Source: an uncultured Clostridia bacterium (GTDB lineage: Bacteria; Bacillota; Clostridia; Christensenellales; Borkfalkiaceae). From it: a DNA stretch of 37,044 nt. The stretch is from the NCBI GenBank assembly GCA_945949395.1, contig CAMFEK010000019.1, positions 1 through 37,044 on the forward strand, read 5' to 3'. Below are positions 22,304 to 29,473 of this stretch, piece after piece (position 1 is the first letter of the stretch; every line of letters begins with the position of its first letter). Below the pieces are notes generated by a model, which had not been told where the DNA came from, did no database searches, and saw nothing but the letters and a program-made list of their open reading frames with translations. The translations under genes and the position numbers were made by a program.

Positions 22304-23590
22304 ATGCTGAAAATCAAAAGGGTGCGGCGGGGCTCGCTCGCCAAAGAGCTCGGCTTTCAGCCGGGGGATATCGTCACGGAAATAGACGGCTATCCCGCGG
22401 AGGACGAGCTGGATTATCTCTTCTACAACGCCCGCTCCTCCTTCACCATAAAACTGAAGGATGAAAGGCAGGAACACCTCTTCACGGTGGAAAAGGGGGA
22501 GGACGAGGATCTCGGCGTCGAGGTGGAAAGTTTAACGCCCATGCGCACCTGCCGCAATCATTGTATTTTTTGCTTTGTCGATCAGATGCCGAAGGGTATG
22601 CGGGAGAGTCTGTACGTAAAGGACGACGACTATTCCATGAGCTTTTCCTGCGGCAACTTCGTCACGCTCACCAACATGTCGGACGCGGATATCGATCGCG
22701 TCATTCGCTTGGGGCTTTCCCCCCTGTACGTTTCCGTACAGGCAATGAATCCCGCGCTTCGCTGTAAACTGCTCAATAACCGCTTTGCGGGCAAAATCAA
22801 GGATCAACTCAAAAAACTCACCGATCACGGGATCGAGATTCATTGTCAGGCGGTGATCGTACCCAACCTCTCCGACGGGGAGGAATTTGCGTTCACCGCG
22901 CGGGAGCTCTTCTCCTTCTACCCGATGATAAAGGATTTGGCGGCGGTGCCTACGGGCATCACCAAGTATCGGGAGGGGCTGTATCCCATCGAGGATATCA
23001 CGAAAGAGAGCGCAACGAAGATGGTTCGCCTCATCGAGGCTCTCAATCGGGAGTTCGGGGTGAACTTCCTGCTCCCCGCCGACGAATATTATATCCGAGC
23101 GGAACTCCCCCTGCCCGACGCCTCCTTCTACGGCGACTTCGAACAGGTGGAAAACGGCATCGGCATGACGGCGAAGTTTCGTCAGGAGTTTTATGACGCC
23201 CTGCAACCCTGTAAACTCAAAAGAAAGAAGATTTCCCTATCCGTCTGCGGCACCAGCGCAAAGGGGATCATGGAGAAACTTTTGAAGGACGCCAACGGGA
23301 AGATAGAAAATCTCGACGGCAGGGTGCTCTCCGTCGTCAACCGCTTTTTCGGCGAGACGGTCACCTGTACGGGACTCTTGACGGGCGGCGACATTTACGA
23401 CGCGCTCCTGAAGTACGAAGGGGCGTTCGACGAGGTCATTCTTCCCGCCAACACCATGAAGGAGTTCGAGGACGTCTTTTTGGACGATATGACCTTGGAC
23501 GAATTAAAAAGAAAACTTAAATTCAAAAATATCAGGATCAACCGAGGAGGGGGCGAAGGATTTTTCCATATCCTTTCCACTCTGAAGTAA
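22304..23590 (+). CDS. DUF512 protein with PDZ-like and radical-SAM-like domains
   Basis: A 428-residue protein. An N-terminal PDZ-like domain (1-60, SLAKELGFQPGDIVTEIDGYPAED) is followed by a cysteine cluster Cys83-x3-Cys87-x2-Cys90 (TCRNHCIFCFVDQMPKGMR), the pattern of a radical-SAM iron-sulfur site, then a DUF512 C-terminal domain (SVCGTSAKGIMEKLL, TGLLTGGDIYDAL, VILPANTMKEFE). The family is conserved in Clostridia; reaction and substrate are not known. It follows pyrR by four bases and precedes der, the standard order in this group. Confidence 0.93.
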   Translation: MLKIKRVRRGSLAKELGFQPGDIVTEIDGYPAEDELDYLFYNARSSFTIKLKDERQEHLFTVEKGEDEDLGVEVESLTPMRTCRNHCIFCFVDQMPKGMRESLYVKDDDYSMSFSCGNFVTLTNMSDADIDRVIRLGLSPLYVSVQAMNPALRCKLLNNRFAGKIKDQLKKLTDHGIEIHCQAVIVPNLSDGEEFAFTARELFSFYPMIKDLAAVPTGITKYREGLYPIEDITKESATKMVRLIEALNREFGVNFLLPADEYYIRAELPLPDASFYGDFEQVENGIGMTAKFRQEFYDALQPCKLKRKKISLSVCGTSAKGIMEKLLKDANGKIENLDGRVLSVVNRFFGETVTCTGLLTGGDIYDALLKYEGAFDEVILPANTMKEFEDVFLDDMTLDELKRKLKFKNIRINRGGGEGFFHILSTLK

Positions 23591-23603
23591 GGAGGTACAA
23601 AAC

Positions 23604-24941
23604 ATGGCAAATCCTTTGGTGGCGATCGTCGGACGACCCAACGTCGGCAAGAGCACCTTTTTCAATAAAGTAGCGGGTCGAAAAATTTCCATTACGGAGG
23701 ACAGACCGGGCGTCACGCGCGATCGTTTGTATGCGGACGCCACCTGGCGGGACAAGACGTTCACCATGGTAGATACGGGCGGCATCGAGCTGAAATCGGA
23801 AGACTCCATGTGGAAACATATTTTCAAGCAGGCGGAGGTCGCCATCGATACCGCCGACGTCATTTTGTTCTTTACGGACGGAAAGGAGGGGTTGGTCGCT
23901 TCCGATTACGACGTCGCGGCAATGCTCCGCCGATCCAAAAAACCCGTCGTTCTCGTCGTCAATAAAATCGACGAATACGCCCCCGAAAAGGTCTTTGAAT
24001 TTTATTCCTTGGGGCTCGGCGAGCCCTTCCCCGTTTCGGGCGAACATTCGCAGGGGATCGGCGACGTGCTCGACGAGGTCGTGAAAAACTTCCCCTCGGG
24101 CGAGAGCGAACCGGACGATTCGTTGAAGATCGCCGTGGTCGGCAAACCCAACGCGGGCAAGTCCTCCTTCGTCAACAAGATCCTCGGCTTTGAGAGAACC
24201 ATCGTTTCCGATATCGCCGGCACCACGAGGGACGCCATCGACACCAAGTTTACGGTGAACGGCAAAAAGTACACCATCATCGATACGGCGGGTATTCGGA
24301 AAAAGAGCGCCGTGGACGACGACGTGGAATACTATTCCGTCATGCGCGCCTTCGACGCGGTGCGCCGCGCGGACGTTTCCGTCCTCGTGGTAGACAGCAC
24401 GCAGGGGCTCACCGAGCAGGACGTCAAGATCATCGGCTACGTGCACGAACAGGGCAAGCCTTCCGTTATCGTCATGAACAAGTGGGATCTCGTGGAAAAG
24501 GATACCAACACCATCAATAAGTTCGAAGAAAAGCTCAAACAGGACTTAAAGTTCATGGATTATTTCAAATCCGTCTACATTTCCGCCAAGACGGGGCAGC
24601 GTGCGGAAAAAGTTCTTTCCCTTGCCGCCGAAGCGTACGAGCATGCCTCTACCAAGGTCGCAACGGGTTCTCTCAACGACGTCATGATGGACGCGATCCG
24701 CCTGAACGAGCCGCCTTCCTACAACGGCAAACGCCTTAGAATTTTCTATACGACGCAGGTCGGCGTGAGACCTCCCGTGTTTGCGCTGTACGTAAACGAT
24801 TCCACGCTCATGCACTTCTCTTACGAGAGATATCTGGAGAACACCATCCGAAACGCATACGACTTTTCGGGCACGCCCATCAAAATCGTGATGCGCGAAA
24901 AGAATAAGGATGAGGCTATCGAGGCAAAGGACTTAAAGTGA
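23604..24941 (+). CDS. der: ribosome-assembly GTPase Der (EngA)
   Basis: A 445-residue essential GTPase with two tandem G domains and a KH-like C-terminus, acting in 50S subunit maturation. First domain: GRPNVGKSTFF, DTGGIE, NKID. Second domain: GKPNAGKSSFVNK, DTAGIRKK, NKWD. The KH-like end has PPSYNGKRLRIFYTTQVGVRPPVFALYVND, abbreviated as GKRLRIFYTTQVGVRPP. GGAGGT precedes the ATG. One base separates it from plsY. Confidence 0.97.
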   Translation: MANPLVAIVGRPNVGKSTFFNKVAGRKISITEDRPGVTRDRLYADATWRDKTFTMVDTGGIELKSEDSMWKHIFKQAEVAIDTADVILFFTDGKEGLVASDYDVAAMLRRSKKPVVLVVNKIDEYAPEKVFEFYSLGLGEPFPVSGEHSQGIGDVLDEVVKNFPSGESEPDDSLKIAVVGKPNAGKSSFVNKILGFERTIVSDIAGTTRDAIDTKFTVNGKKYTIIDTAGIRKKSAVDDDVEYYSVMRAFDAVRRADVSVLVVDSTQGLTEQDVKIIGYVHEQGKPSVIVMNKWDLVEKDTNTINKFEEKLKQDLKFMDYFKSVYISAKTGQRAEKVLSLAAEAYEHASTKVATGSLNDVMMDAIRLNEPPSYNGKRLRIFYTTQVGVRPPVFALYVNDSTLMHFSYERYLENTIRNAYDFSGTPIKIVMREKNKDEAIEAKDLK

Positions 24942-24942
24942 T

Positions 24943-25662
24943 ATGAAGGAACTTGCATTTTCCTCTTTTTGGTACTGGATGCTGATCATGGCAATCGTGT
25001 GCTATTTCTGCGGTTGTTTCAATTTCGCCATTCTCATTTCCCGTTTCAAGCATAAGGATATCCGCGGCGTCGGCAGCGGCAATCCGGGCACGATGAATAT
25101 GTTCCGCGAGTTCGGTTTCGGAATCGGTCTTATCACCTTTTTGTCCGACGTATTGAAGGGCGGCGTTCCGGCTGTGATCTCCTATTTCATCTTCCGAAAT
25201 TACGTGTTTGCCGGCACGAATATCCTCGTATCCGACTTCACGCGGTATTTTTGCGGCTTGTTCGTCATCATCGGGCACATCTTCCCCGTCACCTTGAAAT
25301 TCAAGGGGGGCAAGGGGATCGCCTCCACGTTCGGGCTCTTCCTTCTCTGCCTTTCCTGCGAGGAGTGGTGGTTCTTCTTCGTGGGGGTGGCTCTCATCGT
25401 CGCGATCGCGGCGTATATTCTAAAGATCCATTGGGGTTCCATGGGCTCTTTAATGGGCGTAACCTTGTTTTCCAGTTGGCAGGCGATCATCTTTTATCTT
25501 CGTTACAGCGACTGTTTCCAAAACGTTTGGGTCATCTCGATGTTCCTTCTTTTGCTCGCGCTCAATCTCTTCACGTGGATCGCGCATCACGGCAACATCG
25601 TTCGTCTGTTGACGGGAGAAGAACGCTTGACGGGCGGCAAAAAAAAGAAAAAAGCCGTTTAG
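24943..25662 (+). CDS. plsY: glycerol-3-phosphate acyltransferase PlsY
   Basis: Makes lysophosphatidate from acyl-phosphate and glycerol-3-phosphate in the membrane. The 239-residue protein has about six helices and the PlsY motifs GVGSGNPGTMNMFR and GHIFPVTLKFKGGKGIAST. The first motif usually has A-T-N where this copy has T-M-N. It is somewhat longer than the common 190-220 residues, with a lysine-rich tail (GGKKKKKAV). It follows der by one base; gpsA, often next, is absent, and tmRNA follows instead. Confidence 0.94.
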   Translation: MKELAFSSFWYWMLIMAIVCYFCGCFNFAILISRFKHKDIRGVGSGNPGTMNMFREFGFGIGLITFLSDVLKGGVPAVISYFIFRNYVFAGTNILVSDFTRYFCGLFVIIGHIFPVTLKFKGGKGIASTFGLFLLCLSCEEWWFFFVGVALIVAIAAYILKIHWGSMGSLMGVTLFSSWQAIIFYLRYSDCFQNVWVISMFLLLLALNLFTWIAHHGNIVRLLTGEERLTGGKKKKKAV

Positions 25663-25665
25663 ACG

Positions 25666-25693
25666 TTTAGAACGGATAAAAACGGCGTATACT
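25666..25693 (+). promoter_or_regulatory. probable promoter of tmRNA
   Basis: TTTAGA (25666-25671), 16-base spacer, TATACT (25688-25693). The transcript leader (about 25700-25756) includes a GC-rich hairpin just after the start that would be removed on processing. Confidence 0.55.
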
Positions 25694-25756
25694 ATATAGG
25701 GAGGCGATTTTCGCCCCTCCCGCATAAGCGCTTCGGCGAAACGTCGAAGTACGTTT

Positions 25757-26124
25757 GGGGATGCACCGGTTTCGATTGCCGGTGAGCAGAGAAATAAGCA
25801 TACCGCAGACGGAGTGGCTGCGCAACAACATTCCAAAAAATCTAAATGCAGATAATAATGCAGATTACGCTCTCGCAGCGTAAACTTTAAGGGCAAAGTC
25901 CCTTTCGTTATGCCGGATTTATCCGTTGGTTCGGGTCATAGCGTGATCAAAACGGAAAAATCTCTTTTTTGTCCGAGGTTGCAAAGGGGAGATCATTCAG
26001 ACCTCTGCCATAGAAGTAGGGCGTTTGCCCCCGCCTTGTATGTAAGATAAACGGCAAACTGCGTATGGAGAAAGTTTCCCCGCAGCCGAGTAAGACTTGG
26101 GTTCGACTCCCAACATCTCCACCA
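25757..26124 (+). ncRNA. ssrA: transfer-messenger RNA
   Basis: A 368-base tmRNA that rescues stalled ribosomes. The 5' end GGGGATG pairs with CATCTCC before ACCA, giving an alanine-type acceptor with a G-U at the third pair; the T arm (GGGTTCGACTCCC) is near the 3' end. The tag frame reads ADNNADYALAA then TAA (resume codon GCA at about 25849, stop before 25885), with the conserved YALAA end. Pseudoknot-like complementary segments fill the rest. Confidence 0.95.
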
Positions 26125-26130
26125 AAACTG

Positions 26131-26174
26131 AAAAATACGAACTCCGGAAACAAAACGGAGTTCGCATTTTTTTA
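26131..26174 (+). terminator. terminator of tmRNA
   Basis: Long stem (26131-26145 with its complement to 26173) containing CGAACTCCG/CGGAGTTCG, A-rich before and T-rich after. Confidence 0.88.
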
Positions 26175-26420
26175 GAACCTAAAAAAGAGTCAAGTTTTAT
26201 TCAATACCCCCGGACTCCAATTGCCCGACAACATGGATAAAAATTGACTCTAACGTTATTATACGAAGAGTAGATGAAAATGTCAATCCTTTCGGCGTAA
26301 AAATTCAAAAAAGAACGAGACAACTTCCGAAGATGGTGACGACGTTCGCTTTGCGATAGTTTTGCCATAGTAATATCACTTTTTTATTGAATAATCGCCA
26401 TTGACATATTGTGATGATAA
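26175..26420. other. intergenic region between tmRNA and tRNA-Ser
   Basis: About 250 bases with no convincing gene. It contains a 15-bp inverted repeat (listed separately). A 55-codon minus-strand frame (26201-26368) lacks a ribosome site and I do not call it. Confidence 0.5.
26186..26251. repeat. 15-bp inverted repeat around a GC-richer loop
   Basis: Arms 26186-26200 and 26237-26251 match at 14 of 15 positions (AGAGTCAAGTTTTAT against the complement of ATAAAAATTGACTCT). The 36-base loop is C-rich in an AT-rich setting. No T run follows, so it is not a standard terminator. Confidence 0.7.
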
Positions 26421-26458
26421 AAATAAGAATACCGCTACAATTAGCGGTATTCTTATTT
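26419..26458 (-). terminator. terminator of tRNA-Ser
   Basis: Perfect 17-bp stem (26421-26437 with 26442-26458), loop of four; on the minus strand a T run follows. It begins at the last base of the tRNA CCA end. Confidence 0.85.
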
Positions 26459-26548
26459 GGCGCAGAAGACGAGATTTGAACTCGTGCTACGGTTTCCCAT
26501 ACTACACCCTTAGCAGGGGCGCCCCTTGAGCCTCTTGGGTACTTCTGC
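26458..26548 (-). tRNA. tRNA-Ser (anticodon GCU)
   Basis: A 91-base class II tRNA with a long variable arm and encoded CCA. Acceptor GCAGAAG pairs with CTTCTGC, discriminator G. The anticodon loop CTGCTAA gives GCT, reading AGC/AGU serine codons. T arm GAGTTCAAATCTC (stem plus loop) is intact. Confidence 0.93.
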
Positions 26549-26580
26549 AAGCTCAATACGATAAGTTATTTAGCTTATTT

Positions 26581-26609
26581 ATAATACCACATTATTTTGA
26601 AGATGTCAA
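26581..26609 (-). promoter_or_regulatory. promoter of tRNA-Ser
   Basis: Minus strand: TTGACA (26609-26604), 17-base spacer, TATTAT (26586-26581). Confidence 0.82.
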
Positions 26610-26660
26610 AATCTTTGCGCTGTTTTTTGAAAAAATTTTCAAGTTTTTTTTATCAATATC

Positions 26661-26694
26661 TTGCAGGTTGATGCAAAATGTGGTAGAATATAAT
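26661..26694 (+). promoter_or_regulatory. promoter of ppa
   Basis: TTGCAG (26661-26666), 17-base spacer, TAGAAT (26684-26689); an overlapping TATAAT lies at 26689-26694. Confidence 0.7.
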
Positions 26695-26718
26695 AGTATT
26701 TTCAAGGAGACGGCGTAT

Positions 26719-27249
26719 ATGAATATTTGGCACGATATCAGTAAAGAAAGAATCACACCGAGAAAGTTTGAAGCATTGATCGAAATCCCCAAAGGGAGCA
26801 AGGCGAAATACGAGCTCGATAAAGAAACGGGACTCATTCGGTTGGACAGAATTTTATATACGTCCACCGTCTATCCTGCGAATTACGGCTTTATTCCCAG
26901 AACGCTTGCCGACGACGGAGACCCGCTCGACGTGCTCGTTCTCTGCAACGAGCCCATGTATCCCATGACGCTCATGAATTGCTATCCCATCGGCGTCATT
27001 AAAATGATCGACGGCGGCGACTACGACGAGAAGATCATCGCGATCCCGTTCAAGGATCCCACCTACAACACCTATCTCGACATTCACGAGCTGCCCAGTC
27101 ACATTTTTGACGAAATGATGCACTTCTTCGAGGTGTATAAAAAACTCGAACATAAAAAGACGACGGTAAAGGAAATTTGCCAGCGCGACGAAGCGATCGA
27201 CATCATTGCCAAGTGCATGCAGATGTACGATGAAAAATACGGAAACTGA
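26719..27249 (+). CDS. ppa: inorganic pyrophosphatase (family I)
   Basis: Hydrolyses pyrophosphate to drive biosynthesis. The 176-residue protein has the soluble family I motifs: EIPKGSKAKYELDKETG, given as EIPKGSKAKYELDK, then YPANYGFIPRTL and DDGDPLDVLVL with the metal-binding aspartates. ATG 26719 is preceded by AAGGAG; the open frame upstream crosses the promoter, so the longer start is rejected. The SGNH hydrolase gene follows at 27274 and is probably co-transcribed. Confidence 0.95.
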   Translation: MNIWHDISKERITPRKFEALIEIPKGSKAKYELDKETGLIRLDRILYTSTVYPANYGFIPRTLADDGDPLDVLVLCNEPMYPMTLMNCYPIGVIKMIDGGDYDEKIIAIPFKDPTYNTYLDIHELPSHIFDEMMHFFEVYKKLEHKKTTVKEICQRDEAIDIIAKCMQMYDEKYGN

Positions 27250-27273
27250 TTGATTATAAAAGGGGAAAACAAA

Positions 27274-27900
27274 ATGAAAATTGTATGTATCGGCGATTCT
27301 ATCACTGCAGGAGAAAGAAACGTAAACGACGCGACCGATCTCGGCAACGGATACGTGAAGAATTTGAGCATCAAACTGAAATTGCTCTTGGACGGCTCCG
27401 AGGTCAACGTCGTCAACAAGGGGATCAACGGAACGACGATCTCCGACCTTCTCGATCGCGTTCAGACGGACGTGGTGGCGGAAGCGCCCGACGTAGTCGT
27501 TTTGGAGGGCGGCATCAACGACGTGAGGAACGCCGTGGCGGCGGAAGAGGACTTCGACGTCGCCTCTTTCCGCAATCAATATACCGCGCTCGTCGCTACC
27601 ATCAAGGCGACGGGGGCAAAGCTCATCATCATCGAGCCTTTCGTGCTCACCTGCATCGCGGGTAAGCTCAAATACCGCAGATACCTCAACCGCGCCATGG
27701 AAGTGATCGAGGACGTCGGCTATAACGACGCCGTCGCCGTCGTGCATCTCGACGAAATGTTCAACGGCGTTTGCGCGGGCGACCCTTCCGAGGCGAAACA
27801 ATGGGCGGAGGATGGTATTCATCCCACCCACCGCGCATCCCGCCACATCGCGAATATCCTCATTTCCAAAATTCAGAACAAGCTCATCGCTTATCCTTAA
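27274..27900 (+). CDS. SGNH/GDSL family hydrolase
   Basis: A 208-residue esterase-like protein without a signal peptide. Block I is CIGDSITAG with Ser9, block III is GGIND with Asn82, and block V is DGIHPTHRA with Asp180 and His183, so the whole catalytic set is present. Families of this fold cut acyl or acetyl esters; the substrate cannot be told from sequence. AGGGG lies just before the ATG at 27274, and the M32 peptidase gene starts five bases after its stop. Confidence 0.88.
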   Translation: MKIVCIGDSITAGERNVNDATDLGNGYVKNLSIKLKLLLDGSEVNVVNKGINGTTISDLLDRVQTDVVAEAPDVVVLEGGINDVRNAVAAEEDFDVASFRNQYTALVATIKATGAKLIIIEPFVLTCIAGKLKYRRYLNRAMEVIEDVGYNDAVAVVHLDEMFNGVCAGDPSEAKQWAEDGIHPTHRASRHIANILISKIQNKLIAYP

Positions 27901-27905
27901 TCTCT

Positions 27906-29408
27906 ATGACGACGCAGGAATATATTCAACGGTATAACGATTTTAAGAATACGCTGGAAAAATATAATTACGCGCTCTTTATCATGAGCTACGACGAGGT
28001 GACCGACTGCCCCAAAAAGGATAAAAAGCATTCTCTCGAAGTGCAGGATTATTTTCAGCAGAAATATACGGATATCCTCACGAGCGAAGAATATAAACAG
28101 ACGATCGCGCAGCTGTACGCCCGTCGGGAAGAGCTCGACGAGATCACCCGCCTCGACGTCGAAATCGAGCAGAAAGGGCAGGAAAAATTGAGCAGGATCC
28201 CCAAAGAGGAGCTTTACCGCCATTTTGAGAACCTTTCCCGTTCCGGCTACGAGTGGGCGAAGGCGAGAGAGGACCTCCGTTACGAAAAATTTATCGTCGA
28301 ACTCAAAGAGCTCGTCGAATATAATAAAAAATATATCCGTTGGCAGGAGACGGAAAAGCTGAAAGGCTATAACGTACTGCTCGACGAAATGGAAGAAGGC
28401 TACACGGAAGAGATGTACGACGAGTTTTTCTCTCTCGTGGAACGGGAGCTCGTTCCCTTCGTCGACAAGATCCTAAAGCAGCCGAAACCGTATAATACCA
28501 AGCTCGATCATTTGACGTTCGATATCTCGAAACAGAAAAAACTGACGGAACGCATCGCGAAGGCTATGGAGTACGACAACACCGTCGGTTGCATCCGCGA
28601 GACCATTCATCCGTTCACCAACTGGGCGAACAACAACGACGTTCGCATCACCACTTCCTATCACGAGGATCAGCTCTTTTCCAACCTGTATTCCGTCATG
28701 CACGAAATCGGTCATGCGCTCTTTCAGATTCAGATGGATGAAAAGTACAACGGAACGAATATCTTCAGCAACGTGACCTGCATCACGCACGAGTCGCAGT
28801 CGAGATTTTATGAAAATTATCTGGGCAGGAGCCGCGCGTTCGTCTCCTTCCTGTATCCCATTCTTTTAGAACTGTTTCCCGAGGAGTTTTCCGATATCAC
28901 GGAAGAGGACGTTTACGGCTACGTCAACTGCGTCAAGGCGCAGTATATACGGGTAGAGGCGGACGAGCTTACCTATCCCTTGCACGTGCTCATTCGTTAC
29001 AACGTGGAAAAGAAACTCTTCCATAACGAGATCACGGTGGAGGAGATCCCCGCCACGTTCGATGATTATATGGAAAAATATCTGCATATCCGCCCGAAAA
29101 ACCTCAAGGAAGGGGCTTTTCAGGACAGTCACTGGTCGTCGTGTTTCGGATATTTCCCGACGTACGCGGTCGGCAGCGCTTACGGCACGCAGTTTTTGGA
29201 ATCCATGAAGAAGGATCTCGACGTGGACGCCCTGCTGAAAGTCGGGGATTTTAAGCCCGTCAACGCCTGGCTCAAAGAACGCATTCATCGGTATTCGGGC
29301 ACGCGAAAGAACCTCGAAGTCGTTCGCGCCGTCTGCGGCGAAGAATTTCAGCCGGAAAAATATATTTCCTATCTAAAACAAAAATTCACCGAAATTTATT
29401 TTGCATAG
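27906..29408 (+). CDS. M32 family metallocarboxypeptidase
   Basis: A 500-residue zinc carboxypeptidase (Taq/Pfu carboxypeptidase family). The zinc site is HEIGHALF (His266, Glu267, His270) with Glu296 in THESQSRFYEN as third ligand. IHPFTNW, DVRITTSYHED and EADELTYPLHVLIRY are also M32 features. The protein is cytoplasmic and would trim C-terminal residues from peptides. The open frame extends upstream into the SGNH gene, but ATG 27906, five bases after that gene's stop, gives the usual family N-terminus. Confidence 0.94.
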   Translation: MTTQEYIQRYNDFKNTLEKYNYALFIMSYDEVTDCPKKDKKHSLEVQDYFQQKYTDILTSEEYKQTIAQLYARREELDEITRLDVEIEQKGQEKLSRIPKEELYRHFENLSRSGYEWAKAREDLRYEKFIVELKELVEYNKKYIRWQETEKLKGYNVLLDEMEEGYTEEMYDEFFSLVERELVPFVDKILKQPKPYNTKLDHLTFDISKQKKLTERIAKAMEYDNTVGCIRETIHPFTNWANNNDVRITTSYHEDQLFSNLYSVMHEIGHALFQIQMDEKYNGTNIFSNVTCITHESQSRFYENYLGRSRAFVSFLYPILLELFPEEFSDITEEDVYGYVNCVKAQYIRVEADELTYPLHVLIRYNVEKKLFHNEITVEEIPATFDDYMEKYLHIRPKNLKEGAFQDSHWSSCFGYFPTYAVGSAYGTQFLESMKKDLDVDALLKVGDFKPVNAWLKERIHRYSGTRKNLEVVRAVCGEEFQPEKYISYLKQKFTEIYFA

Positions 29409-29416
29409 GGCAGAAC

Positions 29417-29447
29417 CCCCCGTGAAGATTTTCACGGGGGATTCTTT
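29417..29447 (+). terminator. terminator between the peptidase gene and spoIIE
   Basis: Ten-bp stem (29417-29426 with 29431-29440), loop GATT, short mixed T stretch; sits between convergent genes. Confidence 0.7.
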
Positions 29448-29473
29448 ATGGAATAAGGATATTTATGAGTGAA

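Noticed and set aside
23538..24446. 302-codon antisense frame over der
   Set aside because: Overlaps both G-domain motifs of Der and has no independent support.
26201..26368. 55-codon minus-strand frame starting MAKLSQSERR
   Set aside because: No ribosome site, ends in the inverted repeat, and no recognisable family.
26305..26556. 83-codon minus-strand frame
   Set aside because: It begins inside tRNA-Ser and covers its terminator.
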